From ZC4RG42 sp003242425 (GTDB lineage Bacteria; Pseudomonadota; Gammaproteobacteria; Burkholderiales; SG8-39), in contig CALCIE010000035.1 in the NCBI GenBank assembly GCA_937907425.1, positions 1-23,834 of the forward strand: a DNA stretch of 23,834 nucleotides, in the 5' to 3' direction. Shown here piece after piece: positions 1 to 7,631 of the stretch; the first letter of the stretch is position 1, and each line of letters begins with the position of its first letter. A program made the translations under genes and the position numbers. The notes beneath the pieces are model-generated. The model was not told the origin of the DNA and did not search any database. It worked only from the letters and a program-made list of their open reading frames with translations.

Positions 1-886
1 AGAAGGTCGTGGCGAAGGCGATAGCGCGCTGCACCCGCCGGCGCTCGTAGAACGGCGCGAGCGCATCCTCGATCGCAAGCCCCACCGACACGAACACGCC
101 GAAGGCCTCGAGCGTGCGGTAGCTGACGTAACGCGGGGTGTTCTCGAACTGACCGGTGCCGACGAAATCGCCCACCGGCGCCTCGCGCAAGGCGTTCATC
201 AGCAGCCCGCCGCGGATGTCGCTGCCGAAGCTGTCGACGCTGCCGGCGCGGCGCGCCAGCACGTAGCCCTTCAGGTCGCCGAGCATCACCGAGCCGCGCG
301 GACCGAAATCGTCGACCTGGTAGAAATCGATGAAGTACGCCGGTTCGACGCCGGCGATGACCGCCCCGCCGAAGCCGCCGTCGGCCTTGCGGATCGGTAC
401 GGCGATGGGAATGATCCACTTGTGGCTGAGCCGGCCTTTCACGGGTCTGCCGATCGCGATCCTGCGCGCGGGATCACCGCGCAGCGCCTGGAAATAGTCG
501 CGATCGCTCATGTCCATGCGCCGGTTGGTGGCGCTGGCGAGCACCAGATCACCGGTTTCGTCCAGCACGCCGATGCTCTGCAGCATGCTGGAATCGAGCG
601 CACCCTGCTCGCGCAGCCTATAGAGATCGAGCCCGTTGCCCTGCCGTTCGTATTCGTCGGCGACACGGTCCAGGGTCTGCTGCACCGCACGCAGCGTTTT
701 CTCGGTGTGCTGTTCCAGCACCCGCGCGAGCATCGAGCTCTGCTTGACCGCCGCGGACACTGCGGCCTCGTATTCGTACCTGACCCGTTCGTTGTACAGG
801 AGCCAGACCAATGCGAGTAGCACCGCCGCGACCGCGAGGACCACGAGGCTCCATCCGTCCAGAGTTCTTCTTTTGTGAGCTTGCAC
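1..886 (-). CDS. Cache-domain membrane sensor protein, N-terminal part (cut by window edge)
   Basis: The reading frame from a GTG at 886 stays open for 295 codons to the window edge. A TAG lies three codons upstream of that GTG, and a GGGAG ribosome-binding site precedes it. The protein begins with a short basic stretch, then one hydrophobic helix (about residues 13-30, WSLVVLAVAAVLLALVWLLY). A periplasmic region of about 250 residues follows, resembling a double Cache (PDC) sensor: it has the typical stretch SDRDYFQALRG, then GRPVKGR and WIIPIAVPIR. The sequence stops just where the second membrane helix should begin, so the output domain (histidine kinase, diguanylate cyclase or PAS) is not visible. 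It probably senses a small ligand such as an organic acid or amino acid. The family call is good; the exact product is unknown. Confidence 0.8.
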   Translation of the reverse strand, partial: MQAHKRRTLDGWSLVVLAVAAVLLALVWLLYNERVRYEYEAAVSAAVKQSSMLARVLEQHTEKTLRAVQQTLDRVADEYERQGNGLDLYRLREQGALDSSMLQSIGVLDETGDLVLASATNRRMDMSDRDYFQALRGDPARRIAIGRPVKGRLSHKWIIPIAVPIRKADGGFGGAVIAGVEPAYFIDFYQVDDFGPRGSVMLGDLKGYVLARRAGSVDSFGSDIRGGLLMNALREAPVGDFVGTGQFENTPRYVSYRTLEAFGVFVSVGLAIEDALAPFYERRRVQRAIAFATTF

Positions 887-1090
887 CGGCTACTCCCGAA
901 ACAACGCCGGCTCCATGCCTGGCACACCGGCCGGATTGTATGCGCCGGTGCGCGGTGTCCGGATGACTTATTCCCTTATCGGGTGAAAGGTTTGGAACAT
1001 GCTGCCGAAGATGTCCGCATACAGGAAAAAATCCCCAGTCGACGTGATATCCGGTTCGGCGGAAAATCTCATAAGCGACCTGCGGGCGAA

Positions 1091-1104
1091 TTGATCTAGG
1101 TCCA
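1091..1104. promoter_or_regulatory. Degenerate Fnr/Dnr-like half-palindrome upstream of sirB2-nnrS
   Basis: TTGAT-CTAG-GTCCA(A) resembles TTGAT-N4-GTCAA with one extra C in the right half. It lies about 35 bases before the sirB2 start codon, closer than the usual activator position, so it may be a weak operator or chance. Confidence 0.3.
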
Positions 1105-1138
1105 ATCCGCGGCATCCGGTTGGGATAAGGTCCGGACC

Positions 1139-1522
1139 ATGTACCTCACCCTCAAGCACATCCACGTCACCGCTGTTGCGCTCAGTTTCGCGCTGTTCGC
1201 ATTGCGGGGCGTCTGGATGCTCCGCGATTCCGCACGGCTGCAGCGCCGCTGGGTGCGCATCGTGCCGCACGTCGTGGATACCGTCCTGCTGGCAGCCGGC
1301 GTTTCGCTGGCGGTGCTGCTGCGTCAGGTGCCCGGCGAGAGCGCGTGGCTGACGGCGAAACTGATCGCTCTCGCCCTCTATATCGGCCTGGGGAGCGTCG
1401 CGCTGAAGCGCGGCCGTACCCGGGGCATACGCGCGGCGGCATGGCTCGCCGCGCTGGCGGTGTTCGGCTATATCGTGGCCGTCGCCCTGACCAAGGACCC
1501 GCTGCCATGGACCGGGGTATGA
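1139..1522 (+). CDS. SirB2-family small integral membrane protein
   Basis: A 127-residue, very hydrophobic protein with about four membrane helices. It matches the SirB2 family in length and in the opening pattern YLTLKHIHVTAVALSFALF, with the family's conserved His after the first Lys (KHIH) and a second His in the next segment (VPHVVDT). SirB2 was named from Salmonella invasion-gene regulation, but its biochemical role is unclear; a membrane or haem-related role is only a guess. The start is ATG 1139, preceded by an AAGGT-like site. Its stop codon overlaps the nnrS start in an ATGA arrangement, so the two genes are translationally coupled. No other domain is visible. Confidence 0.8.
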   Translation: MYLTLKHIHVTAVALSFALFALRGVWMLRDSARLQRRWVRIVPHVVDTVLLAAGVSLAVLLRQVPGESAWLTAKLIALALYIGLGSVALKRGRTRGIRAAAWLAALAVFGYIVAVALTKDPLPWTGV

Positions 1523-2772
1523 GCCTCAATACCGCCCTGCCGCCCGGCGCACCGTCCCGCTCGACCTGGCAGATCTGGACGGCGGCGCCGCATCGGGTGA
1601 TGTTCCTGCTCGGCGTGACGCAGACCGTCCTGACCGTCGCATGGTGGCTGATCGATCTCGGCGGACGTTACGCCGGGTGGTACGCGGCACCGTCATGGAC
1701 CGTGCCGCCGGGCTGGGCGCATGCCTTCCTCATGGTGTATGCGCTGTTCCCGCTGTTCGTGTTCGGCTTCACCATGACCGCCGTCCCCAACTGGACGGGA
1801 CGGCGCCTCGACCGCCCGGCATGGCTCGGCACGGCCGTTCCGCTGGCGGCGGGGATCGCGCTGTTCTACGCCGGCCTCGTCCTCGATCGCGGCCTGGCCG
1901 CGCTGGGCGTGGCGTTCATGCTCGCCGGCTGGCTCACGGGTGTGTTCCATCTTGCGCGGCTGGTCGCCGCGAACCGGGCCAAGGACAAACACGCGCTCGG
2001 TCTGGTGGTGGTGCTGTGCATCGGGGCAGCGGGCGTGGCGCTGTTCGGCTGGTCGCTCCATAGCGGCGACTGGCGTCATGCGGAAGTTTCGCGGCGCGCT
2101 TCGATGTGGCTCTTTCTGCTGCCGCTGTTCATGGTGGTGAGCCACCGGCTGATCCCGTTCTTCTCCAGCCGCGTCATCCGTGATTACGTGATCTACCGCC
2201 CCAGGGGATCGCTGCTGATGCTGGCGACGGGTTGCGGCGCGCATTTCCTGCTCGAACTGTACGCCCTCACGCAATGGACCTGGCTGGTCGATTTTCCGAT
2301 GGCCGCGTGGGTGGGCTATCTTGCCCTGCGCTGGGGCCTGACGCAGAGTTTCCGCGTCAAACTGCTCAGCATGCTGCACCTGGCGCTGGTGATGCTGGCA
2401 GCAGCGCTCGCGTTCCACGGGGTCGCCAGTCTCGCCGAGTTGCTGGGCTATCCGGGCCTGTTCGGGCTGGGCCCGCTGCACGCGCTCGCGATCGCGTATT
2501 TCACCGCCATGACGGTGGCGATGGTGTCGCGCGTCTCGCTGGGCCATTCCGGCCGCGCCCTGGAAGCGGACCCGCTCACCTGGCGCTGCTTCCAGGCCGT
2601 GCTCGCCGTGGCGCTGATCCGCGTCGTGAGCGACTTCGCATTCCTGCCCGCAGGCGCGCGTATAGGATTGCTGCTCGCCGCCGCGGCCGCCTGGCTGGCC
2701 GTGCTCGGCCCGTGGAGCGCGCGCTACGCGCCCATGTATCTGCGTCCCCGCGCGGACGGCAAACCGGGGTAG
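1519..2772 (+). CDS. nnrS: NnrS family haem/copper membrane protein (nitric-oxide stress)
   Basis: A 417-residue polytopic membrane protein with about twelve predicted helices. Its FGFTMTAVPNWTGR motif near the N-terminus is characteristic of NnrS. NnrS proteins contain haem and copper, are usually regulated by NO-responsive Crp/Fnr factors, and protect cells from nitrosative stress. I chose ATG 1519 because it overlaps the sirB2 stop (ATGA). The open frame extends upstream to 1345, but only as a shadow of sirB2; an in-frame ATG at 1507 is a possible alternative. Conserved-looking histidines include those in HAFLMVYALFPLFVFGF, VVSHRLIPFFSSR and LGHSGRALE. The next gene encodes a hemerythrin-like protein four bases downstream, consistent with an NO/O2-handling operon. 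Confidence 0.93.
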   Translation: MSLNTALPPGAPSRSTWQIWTAAPHRVMFLLGVTQTVLTVAWWLIDLGGRYAGWYAAPSWTVPPGWAHAFLMVYALFPLFVFGFTMTAVPNWTGRRLDRPAWLGTAVPLAAGIALFYAGLVLDRGLAALGVAFMLAGWLTGVFHLARLVAANRAKDKHALGLVVVLCIGAAGVALFGWSLHSGDWRHAEVSRRASMWLFLLPLFMVVSHRLIPFFSSRVIRDYVIYRPRGSLLMLATGCGAHFLLELYALTQWTWLVDFPMAAWVGYLALRWGLTQSFRVKLLSMLHLALVMLAAALAFHGVASLAELLGYPGLFGLGPLHALAIAYFTAMTVAMVSRVSLGHSGRALEADPLTWRCFQAVLAVALIRVVSDFAFLPAGARIGLLLAAAAAWLAVLGPWSARYAPMYLRPRADGKPG

Positions 2773-2776
2773 ACTG

Positions 2777-3385
2777 ATGAACGCCATGCAGTTCCAACCG
2801 CTACAACATGCCGCACCGGGTTTCGACGACCCGATCGGTCTGCTCAAGGCCTGCCACATGCGCATCGAGCAGCGCTGCGCGCTGCTGTCGCGCATCATGG
2901 AGCACATGGCCAAGCACGGCGCCGATCAGCAGGCCAAGCAGGCCTGCGGCATGGTGATGCAGTACTTCGACACTGCAGCACCGCAGCATCACTGCGACGA
3001 GGAAGAGGATCTCTTCCCGGCGTTGCTGCGTCACGCCAAGCGTTCGCAGAAGAAGAAACTGCGGATACTGATCCAGGACCTGGAAGCCGACCACGTCGAA
3101 ATGGAACGGGCGTGGCGAACGCTGCGGGCGAACCTGGAGGACGTGATCGCGGGCCGCTCGCAGGCGCTCGACCCGGATATCGTCGACCGCTTCCAGACCA
3201 TTCATTTCGCGCACATCCAGCGCGAGGAAGCCGAGGCCTTCTCCATCGCGGCCGAATGCCTGCCGCCCGAGGTGCTGGAACGGATCGGCCGCGCCATGGC
3301 CGCGCGGCGCAACGTCTCCTACCCCGACGCCGGGCCGCTCGCCTCGACGCAGTCCTCGCCCGGGCAGTCCGCCAGCCCGGCCTGA
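2777..3385 (+). CDS. Hemerythrin-like (HHE) domain protein
   Basis: A soluble 202-residue protein with one hemerythrin cation-binding domain at about residues 18-160. The likely diiron ligands fit the family pattern: His27 (CHMRIEQRC), His72 and Glu76 in HHCDEEEDLFP, His106 (ADHVEME), and His146 with Glu150 in HIQREEAEAF. The C-terminal 40 residues are Ser/Ala/Pro-rich and look disordered. Such proteins bind O2, NO or iron, or help repair iron centres. Its place directly after nnrS suggests NO or oxygen protection, which is inference. The start ATG 2777 has only a weak ribosome-binding site (GGGTAG); ATG 2786 is an alternative. It ends against the convergent Mut7-C gene. Confidence 0.9.
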   Translation: MNAMQFQPLQHAAPGFDDPIGLLKACHMRIEQRCALLSRIMEHMAKHGADQQAKQACGMVMQYFDTAAPQHHCDEEEDLFPALLRHAKRSQKKKLRILIQDLEADHVEMERAWRTLRANLEDVIAGRSQALDPDIVDRFQTIHFAHIQREEAEAFSIAAECLPPEVLERIGRAMAARRNVSYPDAGPLASTQSSPGQSASPA

Positions 3386-3388
3386 GCA

Positions 3389-3406
3389 CGGCTCCGCTCA
3401 GAGCCG
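3389..3406. terminator. Short stem-loop between two convergent genes
   Basis: CGGCTC and its reverse complement GAGCCG are separated by six bases. They sit at the junction of the hemerythrin gene (+) and the Mut7-C gene (-), overlapping the latter's stop. There is no T-run, so it could be a weak bidirectional terminator or chance. Confidence 0.35.
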
Positions 3407-3886
3407 CCATTCCGGAAAGCGTTCGCGCAGCCGCCCCAGCATGCGCGCCGTGTGCGAACCGGGCCAGTAGACGCGCGCACAGCCCGGACAGCGGCGCACG
3501 AGCGCGATCGGCATCTCCAGGCCGCGCGGCACGCGCAGGCGGTACTCCTCCTCGCTCACCGGCTGCAGGGGCGTATTGCAAACCATGCAGCGCGTGAAGC
3601 ACGCGGCAGGCGCTTCGATGCGGCAGGCGCTCACCACTTCGCGCAGTTGCAACAGCGGATCGTCCGATACGATGCGCAGCACGCGCGCCGGACGCAGATG
3701 CTCGATCAGATGGCGGTCGCGCGTGAGCACGATGCGCCGTTCGTAATCGGCGCGCATCACCAGGCTGTGGTCGTCGGCCGCGGCGTCGTACCAGGTGTCG
3801 TAACCCAGCATGCGCAGCCAGCGCGCCAGCCGGCCGAGCATGGCATCGGCGAGGAAACGGTACGCTTCGTTCGCTGCGTCGTTCAT
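3398..3886 (-). CDS. Mut7-C RNase / zinc-ribbon protein (DUF82 family)
   Basis: A 162-residue protein matching the Mut7-C family, a PIN-like RNase fold followed by a zinc ribbon. The N-terminus has the family signature FLADAMLGRLARWLRMLGYD, with acidic residue Asp14. The TRDRHL segment carries a second acidic residue, Asp57. The C-terminal ribbon has two CxxC pairs, Cys100/Cys103 (CMVC) and Cys133/Cys136 (CPGC), and the family's typical ending WPGSHTARM. Members are presumed nucleases, but substrates are poorly known. The start is ATG 3886, after a G-rich stretch (GGGGACG). It is divergent from ubiU across 89 bases. The family call is strong; the cellular role is unknown. Confidence 0.9.
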   Translation of the reverse strand: MNDAANEAYRFLADAMLGRLARWLRMLGYDTWYDAAADDHSLVMRADYERRIVLTRDRHLIEHLRPARVLRIVSDDPLLQLREVVSACRIEAPAACFTRCMVCNTPLQPVSEEEYRLRVPRGLEMPIALVRRCPGCARVYWPGSHTARMLGRLRERFPEWRL

Positions 3887-3924
3887 CGTCCCCTGCGCGC
3901 GGCGGAACCGGATGTCGCGCCGAT

Positions 3925-3938
3925 GTGACGGTCATCAA
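3925..3938. promoter_or_regulatory. Partial Fnr-type box upstream of ubiU
   Basis: GTGAC-GGTC-ATCAA has a perfect right half (ATCAA) and a three-of-five left half relative to TTGAT-N4-ATCAA. It lies 38 bases before the likely ubiU ATG. E. coli ubiUV are Fnr-activated, so a site here is plausible. It is divergent-facing and could also touch the Mut7-C promoter. Confidence 0.45.
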
Positions 3939-3975
3939 ACCCGCTCCCGTACGTCCGCGCCATCATCGCGCTCCG

Positions 3976-4977
3976 ATGAAACCCGAACTCGTTTGCCCTG
4001 CAGGCACCCTGCCCGCCTTGAAAGCCGCGATCGACGCCGGTGCCGATTGCGTCTATATCGGCCTGCCCGACGATACCAATGCCCGCAACTTTCCCGGCCT
4101 GAACTTCGACCTCGCCAGCGCCCGCGAAGGCATCCGCTACGCGCACGCCGCGGGACGCAAGGTCTTTCTCGCCATCAACACCTACGCCCAGGCGGCGGCC
4201 ATGGAGCGCTGGCACCGCGCGGTGGACACCGCGGCCGATCTCGGCGTCGACGCGGTCATTCTGGCCGACCCGGGACTCATGCGCTATGCCGCCGCGCGTC
4301 ATCCGCAACTGCGTCTGCATCTGTCGGTCCAGGGTTCGGCCACCAGCGCGCCGGCGATCAACCTCTACGCCCGCAGCTTCGGCATCCAGCGCGCGGTGCT
4401 GCCGCGCGTGCTGTCGATCCAGCAGGTCGAACAGGTGGTGCGCGATGCGCAGGTGGAGATCGAGGTGTTCGGCTTCGGCAGCCTGTGCGTGATGGCCGAA
4501 GGACGCTGCCAGCTCTCGGCTTACACCACCGGCCATTCGCCCAATACGCACGGCGTCTGTTCGCCGGCGAGCGCCGTACGCTGGGAACCGCGCCCCGACG
4601 GCATGGATGCGCGGCTGAACGGTGTGCTGATCGACCGCTTCCGCCACGACGAGCGCGCCGGCTATCCCACCGTCTGCAAGGGCCGTTTCGCGGTGGGCGA
4701 GGACACCTATTACGCCATCGAGGAGCCGGTGAGCCTCAACACCCTCGCCCTGCTGCCCGAGCTCATGCGCATCGGCGTGGCGGCGATCAAGATCGAAGGC
4801 CGCCAGCGCAGTCCCGCCTACGTCGGGCAGGTGACGCGCGCCTGGCGCGCCGCCATCGACGCCTGTGCGCGCAATCCGGCGCGCTTCGCGCCGGAGCCGT
4901 CCTGGCAGCAGGCGCTCGCGCGCGTCGCCGAAGGACAGCAGGTCACGTTCGGCGCCTTCGAGCGCCGCTGGCGATGA
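3976..4977 (+). CDS. ubiU: UbiU, O2-independent ubiquinone hydroxylation protein (U32 family)
   Basis: A 333-residue protein that aligns closely with E. coli UbiU (YhbU). Shared stretches include VCPAGTLPALKAAID, YIGLPDDTNARNFPGLNF and KIEGRQRSPAYVGQV. The four [4Fe-4S] ligands of UbiU are present with identical spacing: Cys171 and Cys178 (SLCVMAEGRC), Cys195 (GVCSPA) and Cys234 (PTVCKGR). With UbiV it hydroxylates the ubiquinone ring without O2, taking the oxygen atom from prephenate in the known pathway. ATG 3976 is chosen because it aligns with the E. coli N-terminus; an upstream GTG at 3925 would place the Fnr-like box inside the gene. No clear Shine-Dalgarno precedes it. It is followed after 28 bases by ubiV. 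Confidence 0.96.
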   Translation: MKPELVCPAGTLPALKAAIDAGADCVYIGLPDDTNARNFPGLNFDLASAREGIRYAHAAGRKVFLAINTYAQAAAMERWHRAVDTAADLGVDAVILADPGLMRYAAARHPQLRLHLSVQGSATSAPAINLYARSFGIQRAVLPRVLSIQQVEQVVRDAQVEIEVFGFGSLCVMAEGRCQLSAYTTGHSPNTHGVCSPASAVRWEPRPDGMDARLNGVLIDRFRHDERAGYPTVCKGRFAVGEDTYYAIEEPVSLNTLALLPELMRIGVAAIKIEGRQRSPAYVGQVTRAWRAAIDACARNPARFAPEPSWQQALARVAEGQQVTFGAFERRWR

Positions 4978-5005
4978 AGCGCCAGACAGTTCGCCATCGA
5001 TCATC

Positions 5006-5896
5006 ATGCGAATTTCCCTCGGTCCCCTGCTCTATTACTGGCCGCGCCGGACGGTGCTCGATTTCTACGCCCGCGTCGCCGACAGCGCGGTCGATACCGT
5101 CTATCTGGGCGAGGTCGTCTGCAGCCGCCGCCACGAACTGCGCACCGACGACTGGCTCGCGCTCGCGCGCGAGCTCAAGACCGCCGGCAAGCAGGTGGTG
5201 CTCTCGACCCAGGCACTGGTCGAATCGCCGGCCGATCTGCGCGCCGTACGGCGGATCTGCGGCAACGACGAATTCCTCGTGGAAGCGAACGACGCCACGG
5301 CGCTCGCCTGCCTGGCGGAGGCCGGCGCCTTCATCGCCGGGCCGCATCTCAACGCCTACAACGGCGACACGCTCGCGTGGCTCGCCGAGCTCGGCGCGGT
5401 ACGCTGGGTGATGCCTGTGGAGCTGTCGCGCACGGCACTGCTCGCCATCCAGCGCCAGCGGCCCGAAGGGCTCGAAACCGAGGTCTACGCGTGGGGCCGG
5501 CTGCCGCTTGCCTTCTCGGCGCGCTGCTTCACCGCCCGTCACCACAACCTGCCGCGCGACGACTGCCGCTACCGCTGCATCGAGGACCCGGACGGCAAAC
5601 CGCTGCGCACGCAGGACGGCGCGCCCTTCCTCGTCCTGAACGGCATCCAGACGCAGTCGGCGAAGCATTACGACCTCTCAGCCGACATCGACACGCTGCG
5701 CAGCGCGGGCGTCGATGTGGTACGGCTGTCGCCGCACGCTTCCGGCACCTTCGAGGCCGTCGAAGTCTTTGCCCAGGCCATCGCCGGCACATTGACGGGC
5801 GCGGAAGCCGCCGCACGCATGAACGACATCGTGGCCGAGCGCTGCAACGGCCATTGGCACGGCAAACCGGGAATGGAATATGTACTCGCCGCTTGA
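5006..5896 (+). CDS. ubiV: UbiV, O2-independent ubiquinone hydroxylation protein (U32 family)
   Basis: A 296-residue protein matching E. coli UbiV (YhbV). It starts MRISLGPLLYYWPR, has the family's YLGEVVCSRR and MPVELSR stretches, and keeps the four Fe-S cysteines: Cys39, Cys174 (SARCFTARHH), Cys187 and Cys191. Their spacing of 13 and 4 residues in the last three equals that in E. coli. It forms a heterodimer with UbiU to hydroxylate the ubiquinone ring under anoxia. ATG 5006 is supported by the match at residue 1; the frame is open further upstream only as a shadow of ubiU. Its 3' end overlaps ubiT by 17 bases, so all three genes are likely one transcript. Confidence 0.96.
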   Translation: MRISLGPLLYYWPRRTVLDFYARVADSAVDTVYLGEVVCSRRHELRTDDWLALARELKTAGKQVVLSTQALVESPADLRAVRRICGNDEFLVEANDATALACLAEAGAFIAGPHLNAYNGDTLAWLAELGAVRWVMPVELSRTALLAIQRQRPEGLETEVYAWGRLPLAFSARCFTARHHNLPRDDCRYRCIEDPDGKPLRTQDGAPFLVLNGIQTQSAKHYDLSADIDTLRSAGVDVVRLSPHASGTFEAVEVFAQAIAGTLTGAEAAARMNDIVAERCNGHWHGKPGMEYVLAA

Positions 5897-6326
5897 AGCC
5901 TTTCGCACCGTCGTCCGCCGCCTGCCGGTGCGTCCGCCTTCCGTGGCGCTCGCCGCCGCCCTCAATTTCGGACTGCGCCCGTCGCTGACGGAAATGCACA
6001 AGCAGATGCTGCGCCATCGCGTGGTGCTGATCGGCGTCGACGACCTGGGCGTCGAATGCCGCGTGTCATGGGACGGCACTCGGTTCGTCGCGCACGGACG
6101 CGGACGTCCCCATGCCGTCGCCGTGCGCGCGAAGCTCCGCGACTTCCGCGCCCTTCTGTTGCGGCAGGAGGACGCGGACACGCTCTTCTTCCAACGCCGC
6201 CTGCGCATCGAAGGCGACACCGAGTTCGGCCTTGGCATCAAGAACCTGCTCGACAGCGTGGAACCGCCGCAATGGCTGGTGCGGCTTCAGGCGCGTTTCG
6301 GTCCGCAGCAGCCGGGCAACCTCTGA
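5880..6326 (+). CDS. ubiT: UbiT, SCP2-domain lipid carrier for anaerobic ubiquinone synthesis
   Basis: A 148-residue SCP2 (sterol carrier) domain protein. Its C-terminal half, DADTLFFQRRLRIEGDTEFG followed by IKNLLDSVE, is nearly the same as in E. coli UbiT (YhbT). UbiT binds isoprenoid quinone intermediates and is the anaerobic counterpart of UbiJ. The N-terminal 40 residues (VRRLPVRPPSVALAAALNFGL) are amphipathic and may contact the membrane. The start ATG 5880 lies within the end of ubiV after a GGAATGGA site. Finding the full ubiUVT set argues that this organism makes ubiquinone for anaerobic respiration, for example on nitrate. Confidence 0.93.
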   Translation: MYSPLEAFRTVVRRLPVRPPSVALAAALNFGLRPSLTEMHKQMLRHRVVLIGVDDLGVECRVSWDGTRFVAHGRGRPHAVAVRAKLRDFRALLLRQEDADTLFFQRRLRIEGDTEFGLGIKNLLDSVEPPQWLVRLQARFGPQQPGNL

Positions 6327-6332
6327 AGCGCC

Positions 6333-6353
6333 CGCGACGTCGCGCCGGTTTTT
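6333..6353 (+). terminator. Possible weak terminator after ubiT
   Basis: A CGCG-ACGT-CGCG palindrome follows the ubiT stop and is followed by CCGG and a run of five T (6349-6353). The stem is only four base pairs with a four-base loop, so support is weak. Confidence 0.3.
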
Positions 6354-6458
6354 GATCCATCGCAAAGGCGTGCCCTCGCGCGCGGGCAATATTTCCTCCA
6401 ATTCCGAGCGTTTTGATTGGAATGCCCGGCCGTCCCTTACAGGGCCACGCGACAAGCA

Positions 6459-7631
6459 ATGGAAATGCTGACCACCGATCTGCCCAAGCTCCGCATCAAG
6501 GGGCGTGCGCTGCTGCCCATCGTGCAAGGCGGCATGGGCGTGGGCGTTTCGGCGCACCGTCTGGCAGGCAGCGTCGCGCGGCTGGGCGCGATGGGCACGC
6601 TGTCCAGCGTCGATCTGCGCCACCACCACGAGGACCTGATGGCGCGCACGGCCAGGACGCGCGACAAGGCGCTCATCGACGCCGCCAATCTGGAAGCGCT
6701 CGACCGCGAGATCCGCGCCGCGCTCGCGCTGGCCGGAGGGCGCGGCATGATCGCCGTGAACGTCATGCGCGCGCTGTCCGAATACGCGCATTACGTGAAG
6801 CAGGCCTGCGAAAGCGGTGCCCAGGCGATCGTGGTCGGCGCGGGCCTGCCCCTCGATCTGCCCGATCTCACCGCGGACTATCCCGATGTCGCGCTGATTC
6901 CGATCCTCTCCGACGCGCGCGGCATCGCCGTGGTGTTGCGCAAATGGATGCGCAAGAACCGTCTGCCGGACGCCATCGTGATCGAGCATCCGCGCTACGC
7001 CGGCGGCCATCTGGGCGCCACGCGCATCGCCGATCTCGACGATCCGCGCTTCGATTTCGCCAACGTGCTGCGCGAGACCTTCGCGCTGTTCGAGGCGCTC
7101 GGCATCGAGCGCGATCGCATTCCGCTCATCTGCGCCGGCGGCATCGACACGCCCGAGCGCGTACGCGAGCTGATCGCACTGGGCGCGAGCGGCGTGCAGC
7201 TCGGCACGCCCTTCGCGGTCACCGAGGAAAGCGACGCCCATCCCAATTTCAAGCGCGTGCTGGCCGAAGCGAAGCCGGAGGACATCGTCGAGTTCATCAG
7301 CACCGCCGGGCTGCCCGCGCGCGCCGTGCGCACGCCGTGGCTCGAACAGTACTTGCGTAAACTGCCGTTGCTGGAAAAACGCGCCCACGCGCGCAGAAAA
7401 GGCTGCACCTTCGGCTTCGATTGTCTGGAAGTGTGCGGACTGCGCGACGGGCTGGCGAAAATGGGGCAGTTCTGCATCGACCTGCATCTCACGGCCGCGC
7501 TCAAGGGCGACGTGCGCAACGGCTTGTTCTTCCGTGGCGCGGGCAGGCTGCCCTTCGGCAGCGAGATCCGCCCGGTGCGCGATCTGCTCGTCTTCCTGCT
7601 CGGCCATCCCGCCGCCGGGCCTGTCTCATGA
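6459..7631 (+). CDS. Nitronate monooxygenase / 2-nitropropane dioxygenase-like flavoprotein with Cys-rich C-terminus
   Basis: A 390-residue FMN-binding TIM-barrel protein of the nitronate monooxygenase family. Family signs are the N-terminal IVQGGMGVGVS, the YAGGHLGAT motif at residues 180-187 containing the expected active-site-region His, and the phosphate-binding end ICAGGIDTPERV followed by GASGVQLGTPF. The C-terminal extension has four cysteines in a tight group: Cys316, Cys322, Cys326 and Cys339 (GCTFGFDCLEVCGLRD and QFC). This could bind a metal or Fe-S cluster and is not part of the core nitronate monooxygenase fold. The substrate is unknown. ATG 6459 is chosen; an upstream TTG at 6417 is in frame but less likely. 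It overlaps the next gene by ATGA, implying a functional pair. Confidence 0.85.
   Translation: MEMLTTDLPKLRIKGRALLPIVQGGMGVGVSAHRLAGSVARLGAMGTLSSVDLRHHHEDLMARTARTRDKALIDAANLEALDREIRAALALAGGRGMIAVNVMRALSEYAHYVKQACESGAQAIVVGAGLPLDLPDLTADYPDVALIPILSDARGIAVVLRKWMRKNRLPDAIVIEHPRYAGGHLGATRIADLDDPRFDFANVLRETFALFEALGIERDRIPLICAGGIDTPERVRELIALGASGVQLGTPFAVTEESDAHPNFKRVLAEAKPEDIVEFISTAGLPARAVRTPWLEQYLRKLPLLEKRAHARRKGCTFGFDCLEVCGLRDGLAKMGQFCIDLHLTAALKGDVRNGLFFRGAGRLPFGSEIRPVRDLLVFLLGHPAAGPVS

Noticed and set aside
508..1115. Two minus-strand open frames (508-927 and 618-1115) as possible genes
   Set aside because: The true gene is in the third frame, from GTG 886, with a membrane helix and Cache domain; these two are shadows of it.
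887..1138. Possible small gene in the 252-base gap before sirB2
   Set aside because: The short frames here have no good start site or recognisable content; the gap is better read as a divergent promoter region.
1693..2913. Minus-strand open frame opposite nnrS (406 residues)
   Set aside because: Extremely Gln/Arg/His-rich, no domain, and it spans nnrS and the hemerythrin start.
6414..6427. TTGAT half-site before the flavoprotein gene as a Fnr box
   Set aside because: The right half (ATGCC) does not match ATCAA.
6066..7607. Minus-strand open frame opposite ubiT and the flavoprotein gene (513 residues)
   Set aside because: No family resemblance; both plus-strand genes have conserved motifs.
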